Both the position numbers and the translations under genes were made by a program. From Thermothelomyces thermophilus ATCC 42464 (taxonomy: Eukaryota; Ascomycota; Sordariomycetes; Sordariales; Chaetomiaceae), in the NCBI RefSeq assembly GCF_000226095.1, contig NC_016473.1, positions 620,001 through 684,000 of the forward strand: 64,000 nt of DNA. The letters run 5' to 3'. The notes beneath the pieces were generated by a model that was given only the letters and a program-made list of their open reading frames with translations, was not told where the DNA came from and did no database searches. Position 1 is the stretch's first letter. The number at the start of each line of letters is the position of its first letter. Of this stretch, positions 23,377 to 33,764 are shown piece by piece.

Positions 23377-26300
23377 GATCGCGACGGGCAGCCAAGGGAA
23401 CCCCCAAGATGTAGGGTAATTAGTAGAGCTGGGTATTCGAATTCGTTTTCTCCTCCTCCCTTTTGTGAGTCGCGGTTTAGATCGAATCCCAACGTTGAAG
23501 TGGAGGTCCTCGGCTTGTGGCCTTGTCCGCGTCTTGAGGCTGTGGCGGAGTGCCCGACAGGCCTAGCACTCGGAGGCTGAAAGGTGTTGAACGGTGCTGT
23601 CGGATCCTACCGAATTGAGCGAAATCTGGGGAATTCGTGGCCAGGGACAGTTCGAATTTAAAGGGAGCCAGTTCGTCTCATGCTGCATGCTGCCTAAGTA
23701 CGCAGCAGCGGCACTTTTCGCCGCGATCGCCGGGATCGGACATTTTGAACAGGGACCATGCGGCTCGACTGGAATCGAACGATGCCAGCCTCGTGGAGTC
23801 GTGGAGCCTCGGAGCGGTCCCGTCTGGGGTACATGACAGTTGATCTCGCTCGGCCTCGCCGGAAACGTCGAGTATCGCCACTTGCCTCACCGAGGCTGGA
23901 GCCCTGGTGGATCTATTACGAGACAAGAACCCAGCAAAAGAATTTCGGGAAGGTCCAGTTTGCATGAGCCCTCCCCGATGACCGGCTAACGCCGGGCGAG
24001 TCCACCTGGGGCTGTTCAAGGAGAACATTGAGCAATATGTAGGCAGGACTGAGAGTTACCAGAGAATTACGTAGTGCGCAGAGAAAGAAGAAAGAAAATA
24101 TGCACTCTTCGGCCATGGCGCAGCCTATAAGGTTTTGACTTTTTGAAACTAAATTCAACTGCCTCTAGGCATTGGGCTTGGCTCTGCTGCGTCACGTGGA
24201 TCCACATGCGCAAACTGCAGGCAGGCGCAGTACTAGTAATTGCTTCGTATCCCCACATGTTTCAACTTTTCTCGTCCCAACGCGTCCCCGGACACAGTCA
24301 TGATGTTTATGTTAATAAGTCTTGGAAGGCTATTTGTCACTTCGGCGTCGCCAGATGCATCCGTGCTACCGCACCTTCCCCTTCCAGAAGTGCATTACTC
24401 GGTGACAGATTGGGAAGACGAGTGTCTTCTTTCAGTGACGAGGGGAAGTGATTGCCAAGTATGTTCTTTTCGGCTCTCCCCGTCCTGTTGGTCTTGCCAT
24501 CCCCTGGATTCCCCTCGTTCTAGAAGCTCAAATACCGGAAATACGATGATCATTACTTGCCTTCTACCCCAGATTTGAAATGGTGCGCGGGGCCCCGCAG
24601 ACCGTTTCTGCAAACGGTTCAGAGGCCTACACAGTGCTGTAGTCATAGAACGAGCGGCTTGTTGCGGGCCAATCTCTTACAACTACCCTGGTCGTGATAT
24701 CGTAGCATTCCCGGCATTTACCAAGCACCCTAGTGTCAGGGGTACGAGTATGCTCTTCTGGAACCTGCTCAGATGCTGACCGTAGTATTAGACTTACGTA
24801 TTGCAGTGCCTGATCACCTTCCAGATTGGCTTGACCGCCAGACTCAAACGCGGGGAAGATCTGGAGAAACCCACTCGCCTTTCCCCCGTGGAGACGACGT
24901 TGCCCCGTCCGCCCGCGAGATGACATGAACTCGGGGCAGCGCTCGACTCCACTGTATGATTGCGGAAACGGGAAGCTTCGGCCAAGCGGTTCTGGGAAGT
25001 GAAAGCGTGAGGGTCCTGGGGATAATCAAGTGTCAGGTCCGGCCCCTGAACAGAACAGAGGTGGTGGACGACATTTCGGACAATTCAATCCAAGGAGAAG
25101 CCATTCGTAAGGTCGAGCATAATTAGTGAATATATTAGGAAGGTAGGTGGGTACAGGTTTATTCAAGACGTGGTGAAACTTCGAGAAACATATGACTATT
25201 AGTCAATGGTCAAAAGAAGTAGTATTAATTGATAATCAATTGCAGATTTGCTTCAACATATTAGTGAACCGGTGATGGACTGGCTCAATGAATTTTACTC
25301 CCTAGAAGAGGAAAAAAATGACAACCCGGCTCTTTTGACAATGGTACGTAATTAGACAGACAAAGAACATTAAAAAGCAGATGATAGCCAGACCCAAAGG
25401 TCTAGAGACTATTGGGATGCGTGAAAAACTGAATTGAGTATTTAATAGCGCACCGGGCTGTTCCCCTTGCCAAAAGCGCTCATCATGCTCTTGGTTCCAT
25501 CAATTGTCCCGTCTAGCCTCGGCGTCGACAAGTAAGTAATTCCAGCTAATGTCCACACGGCCAGGTTGGCACTCCTCCCTGCCTAACAATCTCGGCTCAA
25601 TTTCCGCGCTCGCCTCAGTTTGCCCCAGCAAGTGGGTTCTAATAGTCTATGGGCAGCAGGTCGTACGGATCGACCGGGAGACGCCTAGCGCTGCGCGCGC
25701 CACTCATGATTCGCACCTCTCAGTTCCCAGAATCCGAAAAAGTGTTGAGCTGCGGGGGAAATTGCCAGCCAGAGCTTTCGTTTCTCTTTCTTTGATTTTT
25801 CTTCTTCCTCCCGTATTCGCCCTATAGATCATTTCGAATGAAAAGTGCCGCCCCAGGCCTGGTTGAAGGTAATTATCTTCAACCGCAGCTTATCTACACT
25901 GAGGGCCGAGTAATAATCATGCCCTTGACAGCTTATTATAGTTTTCAATCACTGTTCAATTATTTCTGTGCCAGATTCATATTCACAAGGAATCAGCACG
26001 AGGTCGTCGGATATCCCGACGACGTTCGCTGTGCACAGCTGCCGAACCTTGCAGCACAAGGTTGGTACATACCTTCTAGGGAGCGTTCCAGTGGCATCGG
26101 CTTGTCCACCCCAAAAAGAGCCGATAATTCTGTTGAGAACCATATCCCAACAAATTAACGCCATATCATCCTGCAGCACCCTCACGCGGCCAGTGGACGA
26201 AACTGGCGAAGGACTCAGAACGGCAGATTCCATGTTGCTGGCTGAGCCAACACTCGGCAGTTATGATATACTCCGGGTTGTCTATCCTACTGCTGCCTGA

Positions 26301-27535
26301 CCAGTTTATCTCTCTCCTCTTTCTTTTTTCTTTGCGTTCCCCCTTCCGTGGTTTGTTTCTTTCTCTAGACAGCGCCTTTTTAGGCTGCCAACTGTCAGTA
26401 GTGCGGTAATTACCCTACCGAAGTGCGGAGTCACGGTTCGACTAATCAGAGAACGGTAGCGTATGTGATGCTAAAGCTCTAAGTGGTAGAGGTCGTGTGA
26501 GGATGCTTGAAGCGGATCGGTTTGGATGGCTGTTGTCCGTACTGCACTGTAGATGAAGATGAATATACGTACACGTTATCAAGCAGAGTTGGGAGTAATT
26601 ACCAACTGAAGCCGTCACTAGCTCAGGTTAATTAATTACTTCAAGAGCGTTGTCAACATCTACTTGCATTCTCGTTGTATGTTAACGTACGAGATAGAAC
26701 CGAGTCCAAGCGTCGGCTCCCAGCGAAATGAACCACGACTTTTCATTGCCTTTTCTTCTGCGCCTGTAGGATGCCGGTTGCCAATGATTAGGGTTGCTGT
26801 CGTATTCCAATTCAGTTTCATTCAGTTCAATGTCATCGTAATTAGGATGGACTTTTGTGGCCTGTTGCTCTTCCAAGTAAACCCAGGAAACAGTTGAAGC
26901 TTGAATCATGCTTTCTGGGCTTCCGTTGGAGAAAGTGGGGCTAGCTCTGGCGAACCGAAAGCTTGTGTTGCTGTGGCGGACCCGGTTGGACCACATGCAT
27001 GCAGGGTCTCAGGTGCAGTAACTACGGAGTAAACGTTAGTTATCGGCCGTTGCTGTGGCATCGTCCCAATTCGGCCGAGTCGACATCCCGCCTTTTCGGG
27101 TCATTGAGATTCTCATCAACGCCCTCTCCATCATCACCCTGCCGCTCCGAGGCCGCGTCGATGGCGATAGAGCCCCCAATCGATTGATTACTTCGACGCA
27201 CATGAGGTTAGCACCGATCTAACGCAGCTTGCCAAGGATTGTTTGTGTATCCGCCGACTTTGCCAAACAATCTTGGCATCTCCATCTTGCGCCAGTGCCT
27301 CTTTCGGAACCCTTCGACTTAAAGGAAACAAAACCGCGAGATTCCCTGAGCGATCGACGCTGTCCGGACAATCGCATCCCACTAACCGGTTAGTGTAGTT
27401 GACTCGAGGTGACCACTGTCGCTGGCTCCGAGTGGGGTTTCCGACCCCTACCTCGCGACCGACCGCGAATTCTTTTGCCCGCATCAACTACACTCGTCTC
27501 CCGCGATCCCGCGATCATAGCGGCTACACCGCACA
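23377..27535. other. 4.2-kb gene-poor spacer
   Basis: This is the divergent upstream region of the transporter (minus) and cdc14 (plus). No gene is supported. From about 25080 to 26700 it is visibly A/T-richer than the window. It contains a short exon-like segment at 25236-25355 and a 94-codon minus-strand ATG frame (26233-25949) with no domain I know. TACGGAGTA occurs at 27023-27031. Confidence 0.45.
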
Positions 27536-28577
27536 ATGGAGTCGCTCCTGTCAGTCGCTTTCGACAACCTCTCGTCGTTTGACGGCAGCAAGATCAAAAA
27601 GGGCCTGAAACAGGTCGAAGGGCTGCTCGCGCAGATCTGCCTCTCGGGGCCAAGCAGCCCGAGGAAACCATCCGCCGCCCGCGGCCGAGACCAGGAACAG
27701 GCATCCCGCAAGGGGCTCTCCGACCTTTCCGGCGACCCGGCCTTTTGCGAGTTCTTCAAGCTCCAGGAGGGATTCGAGTGGAACATTGCCCAGCGCCTGC
27801 TCACGACCCTCGACTGGCTGGTCGTCCGCGGCGGCGACGGCCAGTACGACCTCCTCATTGTCAACGCGCTCGACCTCATCCAGGGAGTGCTCCTCCTCCA
27901 CCCGCCGAGCAAGGTACTCTTTGCGCGGAGCGTGCACATGAACGTATGTAATGTCTTCTGTCCTCGAAACACAAACTCCGCGCCCGCTCTTTTCCCCTTC
28001 CCCCTTCCCCGGGGAGGGGAAGGGAAAAAAAAAAAGCAATAGACCCAAACTGATCGACGTGATTCTCTCTTCCCAGCTTCTTCTCGACCTGCTCGAGCCG
28101 ATCAACTGCCCGGCAATCCAGTCCGCCGCCATCATCACGCTGGTCGTCGCCCTCCTCGACATGCCGCAGAACATGCGCGTCTTCGAGCAGCTCGACGGCC
28201 TGCTCACCATCACCTCGCTCTTCAAGAGCCGCGAGACGGGCCGCGAGGTCAAGTTCCGCCTGACCGAGTTCCTCTACTTCTACCTCACCCCCGAGGCACC
28301 CTCGATCCCGAGGGCCGAGGCGAGGATGAGCGCCGGCGCGCCGGGCCTGCTGCAGCCGAGCCCTAGTAAGCTGGCCAAGGTCTTTGGCGGCAATAGGAAC
28401 GGGGAGGCCAGGGCGGACAGGCCCGGGCAGGGACGGGGGAAGGGGGGCCAGGAGAGCGACGCGACGCTGTCGGTCGAGGAGAAGAAGCGGTTGGTCGATC
28501 GCTACCTGCCCGGTGTGGTCGATGAATTGTTGAAGGATCTGGACACGTATAAACCGTTTGGGGGAGTGCTGAGCTGA
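27536..28577 (+). CDS. cdc14: Cdc14-family septation initiation network protein
   Basis: Two exons, 27536-27943 and 28077-28577, giving 302 aa. The 133-bp intron has GTATGT and TTCCCAG and joins ARSVHMN to LLLDLLEPINCPAIQSA. Conserved stretches include MESLLSVAFDNLSSFDGSKI, LLLHPPSKVLFAR, a helical repeat core and TSLFKSRETGREVKFRLTE, with a charged tail ending LDTYKPFGGVLS. This is the fission yeast Cdc14 family, a SIN scaffold that partners the Sid1 kinase at the spindle pole body. It is not the budding yeast Cdc14 phosphatase: there is no CX5R motif. It should act in septum formation. The insertion with Gly/Arg/Gln between about residues 215 and 255 looks disordered. Confidence 0.88.
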
Positions 28578-29301
28578 CCGGCTTGGTCCGTTTGTTTCTC
28601 TCACTCCCTCCCTCTCTCCCTCCCTCTCTCTTCTCTTCTTCCTCCCTTTCGTTCTTCCATCTGAGGCCGGCCTTGCTGTCCCTTCCCCTTGCTTTTTCCG
28701 TCATCCTTCCATTTCTTCCTTTTTTTTGTCTCCCTTAATCCCTTGCCCCCCATGGTGGAGGCTGTAATCGTGGCGGCGGACGGTTTCTTTTCGGTACCAT
28801 TTCTTCCGTCTCTGATTTCTGGGTTCCGTGATGGGGTAGGATCATGGGTTGAATGTTTTGTGGTACTCGCGTCACATTGCTCGGCGTTCTTTTTGCTGGA
28901 TGTTGGGGGCGCGGGCGTAAGGAAAGCATCTACTGGATGCTCTCCTGGGTTTGGGGTCATGTTCTGACGAGGGATAAACAGCATGGCGTTCACTGGGCGT
29001 TGCTTTATAGACCATATATCACCACGATTGCGCAGTTGGGCTGTCGATTGAGCACTCCGTTCGAGGGCATGCGACGGCGTCATCTCCTCTCTAAGTTTAA
29101 GCGCCGGGTAGGTTAAGGAAATCTTGCAGGCGGGTGTTGATTGTTGCTTCAAGAGAGCCATGTTCGTCATCCAAGATCGTTGGATCGTTGGGATCATCAA
29201 ACAGGAGGACAAGACATAACATACAGTGTGTGTGTGTGTGTGTGTGTGGATATCTGTGTTTATTCCGTCTTGCAAACACCCCAGCACCTTCTGAACGAAT
29301 C
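28578..29301. other. Convergent spacer with pyrimidine tract and GT repeat
   Basis: This holds the 3' ends of cdc14 and the Cys-rich membrane protein. A C/T-rich tract follows the cdc14 stop (28600-28660), and a GT dinucleotide repeat lies at 29226-29248. No gene is supported. Confidence 0.5.
29226..29248. repeat. GT dinucleotide microsatellite
   Basis: About 11 GT units, 54 bp beyond the stop of the Cys-rich membrane protein on its 3' side, so probably in its 3' untranslated region. Confidence 0.9.
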
Positions 29302-30868
29302 TCAACTAGGCCGCTCGTGCGGACTCGGTACTCCCTCGCCGTACGGGGACGGCAGCGTGGGCGATATCTGGCCAACCTCGGAACCGTACAGCTCATAGTG
29401 CTCCTGAACGTCCTCGCTCTCGTGCGGCGCGTTCGCGCGCGGCGTGATGGCCAGCCCGGCGGGAGGCCCCTCGGCGCCCTTCAGCCGCGAATCGATCTCG
29501 ACCGGCACGGCGATGTCCCCCGGCTCATGCGGCTGCAGCGGCACGCCACCGCGGTCCAAGCCGGGCGTGGTCACCGGCGACGACGTGTGCGTCTCCGAGT
29601 ACGGCCCGACAGCCGGGGCCGGCCCAAAGTAGTCCTGCACCAACCCGCCGCCGCCGCCGCCGCCGCCGAACCTCCCGCTCCTCGACGCCACGTCCGACGT
29701 CACGTCCGATATCTCCCTCCCGGCGCTCCCAGCCCCGCCGCTGCCACCCACGATCCGCCCCACGACCCCAGTCGGCCTCGAGGCCGGCGCGCTCCCAGTC
29801 GCCTCGCTCATCCCACCCCCCTTCCTCCTCCGTCGTGCGCACCACCACGACGCCGCCAATCCGAGGATCGCGCCGGCGCCCACCACGACGCCGACCGCCA
29901 CGCCGGCCGTAGCGCCCGGGCTCAGCCCGCCGTCGGCTCCGTCCACCACGCTGACGCCGCTCCCCGTCGGCTCGGGCGGGTTGTCGGCGCAGTGCGCCTT
30001 GCCCGTGATGAGGGTGCAGGACTGGGTGGCGGGGCAGCAGCCGCCGCCCAGGGAGGCCGGGCACGAGGTCTGGCCCGTCTCGCAGCCCGGCGGGGGCGGG
30101 ATCAGGGCCGGGTCGATGGAGGTGGACGGGGTCGGGGTCGGGGAGGGCTCGGTCAGGGTGAAGATGCACTGCTTGTCCCTGCCGCAGCGGCTGCCGTACT
30201 TGCAGCAGCCGCCGCCGAGGGAGGTCGGGCACTGGAACTCGGAGGTGCCGGTGCAGACGCGCCCGCAGCAGGCCGGGATCAGGCTCACCGACGGCGTGCC
30301 CTGCGCCGTGATGGTCGTCGTCTTGTTGCACTGGTACGCGGTCGGGTCGCAGGGCGAGCCGCGGCACCGGGCGCCGATGCTGCAGCACCCTGCCGTGGTC
30401 GTGTCGGAAGGGTTGACGATGCAGCTGGCGGATGGGGAAAAAAAAAAAAAAAGAAGGGAAGAAAGTTAGGAAGGAGGGAAAGGGAAAAGGGGGGTTTGGG
30501 GGGGGGGGGGGGGGGACACGTACTACTGGTCATTTGGGCAACAGGCATTCTCACCCGGTGGTCCGATATCGTTGCCTAGGTAGGGCGTTGTTGCCGTCGC
30601 CGTCGCCGTCAGTTTGTCGACTCCTCTGAGGGGACTGGGGCTTTTGCTTCTTCCTTGATTTCCGTGACTACGCACATGGATGCCATCCTTCTCTGCAACC
30701 GTCCTCTCGTTTCTCAAGCGGACTCGCCGGTCCCATGTGGTACAACCGCGGCGCGAGGACGGCGCCGGTCTCCACGGCCGCGAATCGCTCATGCTCGGTA
30801 GTGGCGGCGCCCGCGACGGCGGCAAGCAGCCAGCCGAAGGCGGGAAGGCTCCGGATCAGAGCGGCCAT
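29302..30868 (-). CDS. Secreted-face Cys-rich single-pass membrane protein
   Basis: Three exons, 30868-30676, 30575-30527 and 30424-29302, giving 454 aa. Intron 1 (GTGCGT...CCTAG) restores a Cys codon (WHPC/NDIGPPGENACC). Intron 2 (GTAGTA...CCAG) contains a long A run and a G run of about 20. Features in order: an N-terminal signal peptide (MAALIRSLPAFGWLLAAVAG); an ectodomain with four Cys clusters of related spacing (ENACCPND, CCSIGARCRGSPC, CPTSLGGGCCKYGSRC, CPASLGGGCCPATQSC); a Thr/Pro/Ser spacer; one transmembrane helix (about AGVAVGVVVGAGAILGLAAS) followed by WWCARRRRKGG; and a long Gly-rich cytosolic tail. The layout recalls wall-facing sensors or mucin-like fungal surface proteins. 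I do not know a named family, so the role is unassigned. The join at intron 2 (donor GTAGTA) is the least certain. Confidence 0.78.
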
Positions 30869-31702
30869 TGTGTGCGAGTAGCGGCCCAGGCGTAAAGAGA
30901 GCTGCGGACGACAGACTCATACAGGAAGACCGCCGCTGAAAGACGGGTGTCGGGTAGCGTCAGCGCTCAGGGTGCGCTCAGGGTGCGCGTGGGATGTGAC
31001 AGCCTCGGATGTGTCTGCCGCCAGATCGACATATTCACGGCTGCAGCCGGGCGGGCTGCTGGATTTCTTTCAAAAGAGGGCTGCAAGTCACCTCCAATGG
31101 GCAATGGGCAAGCTACTACTGCAAGTCGATACATATTGCCCCACCCCGCGTGCGACCCCTTGTGGCGGCGAGGATTGTGTTTGCAAGTCTGTGTCAGCCA
31201 CAATGCCGGTCCTTGGCCAATGACGTGGCTTGCCGTGTTCCCAGGCCGAAAATGCCATTCCGAACTTTCTCGGGGGATATTGCGAGGGATGGGTTGTCGA
31301 AGGGATGCCATGCCTAAGAGAAGACCCGGGGACGGGTTTGGTTGATATCAGGGGGGTTCGTAAAGAAATTAGGAACACACGCCGAGACTTGCTCTGTTCG
31401 GCCTGCGTTCAACTTGAAATTGAGGGAAGGGATATGATCTCAGAAGGCAGAAGGAAGGAAAAGATACGGCTAAGCTTATTGTGTGCAGCCTTGCCCATCC
31501 ATACTGACAAGTTGGTAATGAGAGTAATGAGACGCAGCTGGATTATTCCTTGTGTGTATGGAGTACCGTAAGAACATATGTGATCTATGACCAACAGTCG
31601 GGGTATCTCAAAAAGCGTCTCGTCCACTCGTCCGCCAGACACTTTCCCACGGACATACCCACCTCGGAAAAATTAACCAAGAATTATTTTTCTTTTTCTT
31701 TC

Positions 31703-31734
<32 letters not shown>

Positions 31735-31795
31735 TTGTTTTGAAGGATAAAAGAAAATGGACGAAAAAAAAAAAAACGGCGGGACTGACTCCTAC
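30869..31795. other. Spacer upstream of Cys-rich gene, downstream of MFS gene
   Basis: This contains the promoter of the Cys-rich membrane protein gene and the 3' flank of the MFS gene, including a TTTC microsatellite at 31687-31735. No gene is supported. Confidence 0.5.
31687..31735. repeat. TTTC microsatellite
   Basis: A run of TTTC units in the 3' flank of the MFS transporter gene, 60 bp past its stop on the minus strand. Confidence 0.9.
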
Positions 31796-33519
31796 CTACT
31801 TCCCCTGCCTTAACCGGCGATCCATCTCCTCCCTCCACTGGGGGCCAAACCTCCTCAGCGCCCAGACGGCCGCGTTCCCCGTCAGCAGGGCGAACAGGGC
31901 GACCATGGTGCACAGCCACCCGTTCCCCATGGCGTCGATGAGCGGCTGAGCGATGACGCTGCCGACGCACGAGAAGATGTTGCGCACAAAATTGTTGACG
32001 GCCACGCCGCTGCTGCTTCTCCTCGGCATGAACTCGGTCAGCATGGTCGTGGTCACGCCAAAGACCAGCATGCTCCCGAAGCCGAAGAAGAAGTTGGCCA
32101 CGCAGGGCACCATGAAGTGGACCCCCTTCTCGGCCGTCCACCCGTACCACAGCATGGCACCCGGGTACAGCGCCGCCGCCAGCCACATGTTCTCTCGCGC
32201 CCGGTCCTCGGGCAGGTAGACCAGCTTGCCGTCGGCGTCGTACCGCTGCGCGCGCCGGGCCTCGCGCGCCATGATGTAGTCGATCCAGCGGCCGCCGAGC
32301 GTCGAGGCGAGGATGTACCCCGTGGACGGGGCCAGGTAGCAGGCCCCCAAGGGGATGGGGGGGAAGGAGTAAGGGGGGCGGGAGAAGGTCGATTGGATGG
32401 AGATGTTGAGGATGAAGAGGGAGAAGAAGGCAATAGAGGCCAAGTAGACGGTCAGAAAGACGGGCGGGTGGCGGAGGTAGAGCATCACGGACAGGGGATC
32501 GAGCAGGAGGCGCTTGAGGAGGACGGCCGTGTGCCGAGTGCGGAGTTTGATGGATTGGGTCGTCGTCGGGACGCGCTGCAGAGCGGGCGAGACGGCGCCG
32601 GCAGTGGTTGGGGCCGGGGCGGGCGCGGCTGCTCCTCCCGGCGGCTTGGCGAGGGTCTCGGGGAGGCAGAACAGGAGCATCAACAGCATGACGCCGCCGT
32701 AGATGGAGAGGAACCACATGGTGGCGCGCCATCCGAAGCCTTGGGTGAGAGCGCCGCCGATAATGGGCGCGCAGAGAGGCCCGACCAGGGGACCGAGATA
32801 GAAGATCCCCATGGCTCGGCCCCGGTTCGCAGGCTGCCAGATGTCGGCAATGGTGCCGGCGCCCACGGCCTGCACCGATGCCGAAGCACCGCCGCCGAGG
32901 ATGCGCATGACGAGAAGCATGGCAATGTTGACGCTGAGGGCGCTGCAGATGGAGAAGATGAGAAAGAGGGAGAAGGAGACGATGTAGACGGTGCGACGGC
33001 CGAGGGTTTCGGAAAATGATGACCTGGTTGGTATTTGTGGTTAGTTCGAGGGCGCGTGGGCGACAATATTATGGGACCGGGTTACGTGCCACCATAGGGG
33101 GAAGATAGACATGGCCAGCATGTAGAAGGATATCGTCAAGTTGGTGACAGTCTCGGAGGCGTCCAGGTCAACCGACATGCTGGGGAGGGCAGCTGGTGTT
33201 CAGACGCACATGCATACAGACGTTTTGGTCAGCCACAAAGCCAACAATGTCATCTCCAAGGGGGGAGGCGGGCACTCACGCAAGAAGATACTGGAGCCCA
33301 TGGGAGCGGCGGCGGCGGCCAGGGCAACAATGGCCGTGATTGTCCATTTGGTACTATTCGTTGTACTCATACGGCTGTTCGACCTCTGGTATTACGGTGA
33401 GGCGGCCAAGAAGCCCCCTTCGTTGAGCGCGTGGCACCGTGTTAGTGTGAGCAAAGATCGAGCTTGGCCGACTCTGGGCGCGACTGCTGGGGGTCTTCTC
33501 GGGATCCCGGGCTTCATGA

Positions 33520-33550
<31 letters not shown>

Positions 33551-33695
33551 GAGTTGGCTCTTCGGCAATCTCATCGGTGTCATCTTCGCTGCTCTCCAAA
33601 ATCACCGGGTGCTCTTTGTCCCCGGTGTGGTCCTGGTTTCTCGGCACGGCTCCGACCCGGGTATCCTCCGGGTCTGGGCACGGCGAAGCCGATCG

Positions 33696-33727
<32 letters not shown>

Positions 33728-33764
33728 CTGGCTGACCGTCCGACGGTTGTTTACTGACAGACAT
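31796..33764 (-). CDS. MFS multidrug-type transporter (DHA1) with apparent frameshift
   Basis: Three coding blocks: 33764-33280, 33192-33090 and 33023-31796. The product would be about 604 aa. The cytosolic N-terminus contains a polyGln run and the conserved block RRGLLGRLTVIPEVEQPYEYN. Twelve hydrophobic segments follow, with WTITAIVALAAAAAPMGSSIF (TM1), ASETVTNLTISFYMLAMSIF (TM2), SETLGRRTVYIVSF (motif A) and GIFYLGPLVGPLCAPIIGG (motif C-like), which place it in the DHA1 drug:H+ group (Qdr/Dtr-like). Substrate unknown. Intron 1 is 85 bp (GTGAGT...CCAG). Intron 2 is 64 bp and best fits a GC-AG pair. At 33354-33360 the N-terminal block runs into TAG, and the TM1 frame continues with one base too many between them. 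An ATG at 33370 in the TM1 frame (MSTTNSTKWTIT) could start a shorter, complete 12-TM protein. Possible readings: real frameshift, sequence error, or a shorter gene. Confidence 0.8.

Noticed and set aside
23760-23800. Minus-strand GTTCGATTCC as a tRNA T-arm
   Set aside because: The adjacent bases cannot pair as a T stem, and there is no cloverleaf.
25949-26233. 94-codon minus-strand ATG frame with VVGISDDLVLIPCEYESG
   Set aside because: Looks protein-like near its end but is overlapped by an equally open plus frame, and no family is recognised.
33026-33086. Canonical GTAACC donor for MFS intron 2
   Set aside because: Used with the only acceptor (ACCAG) it breaks the reading frame before SSFSETLGRR.
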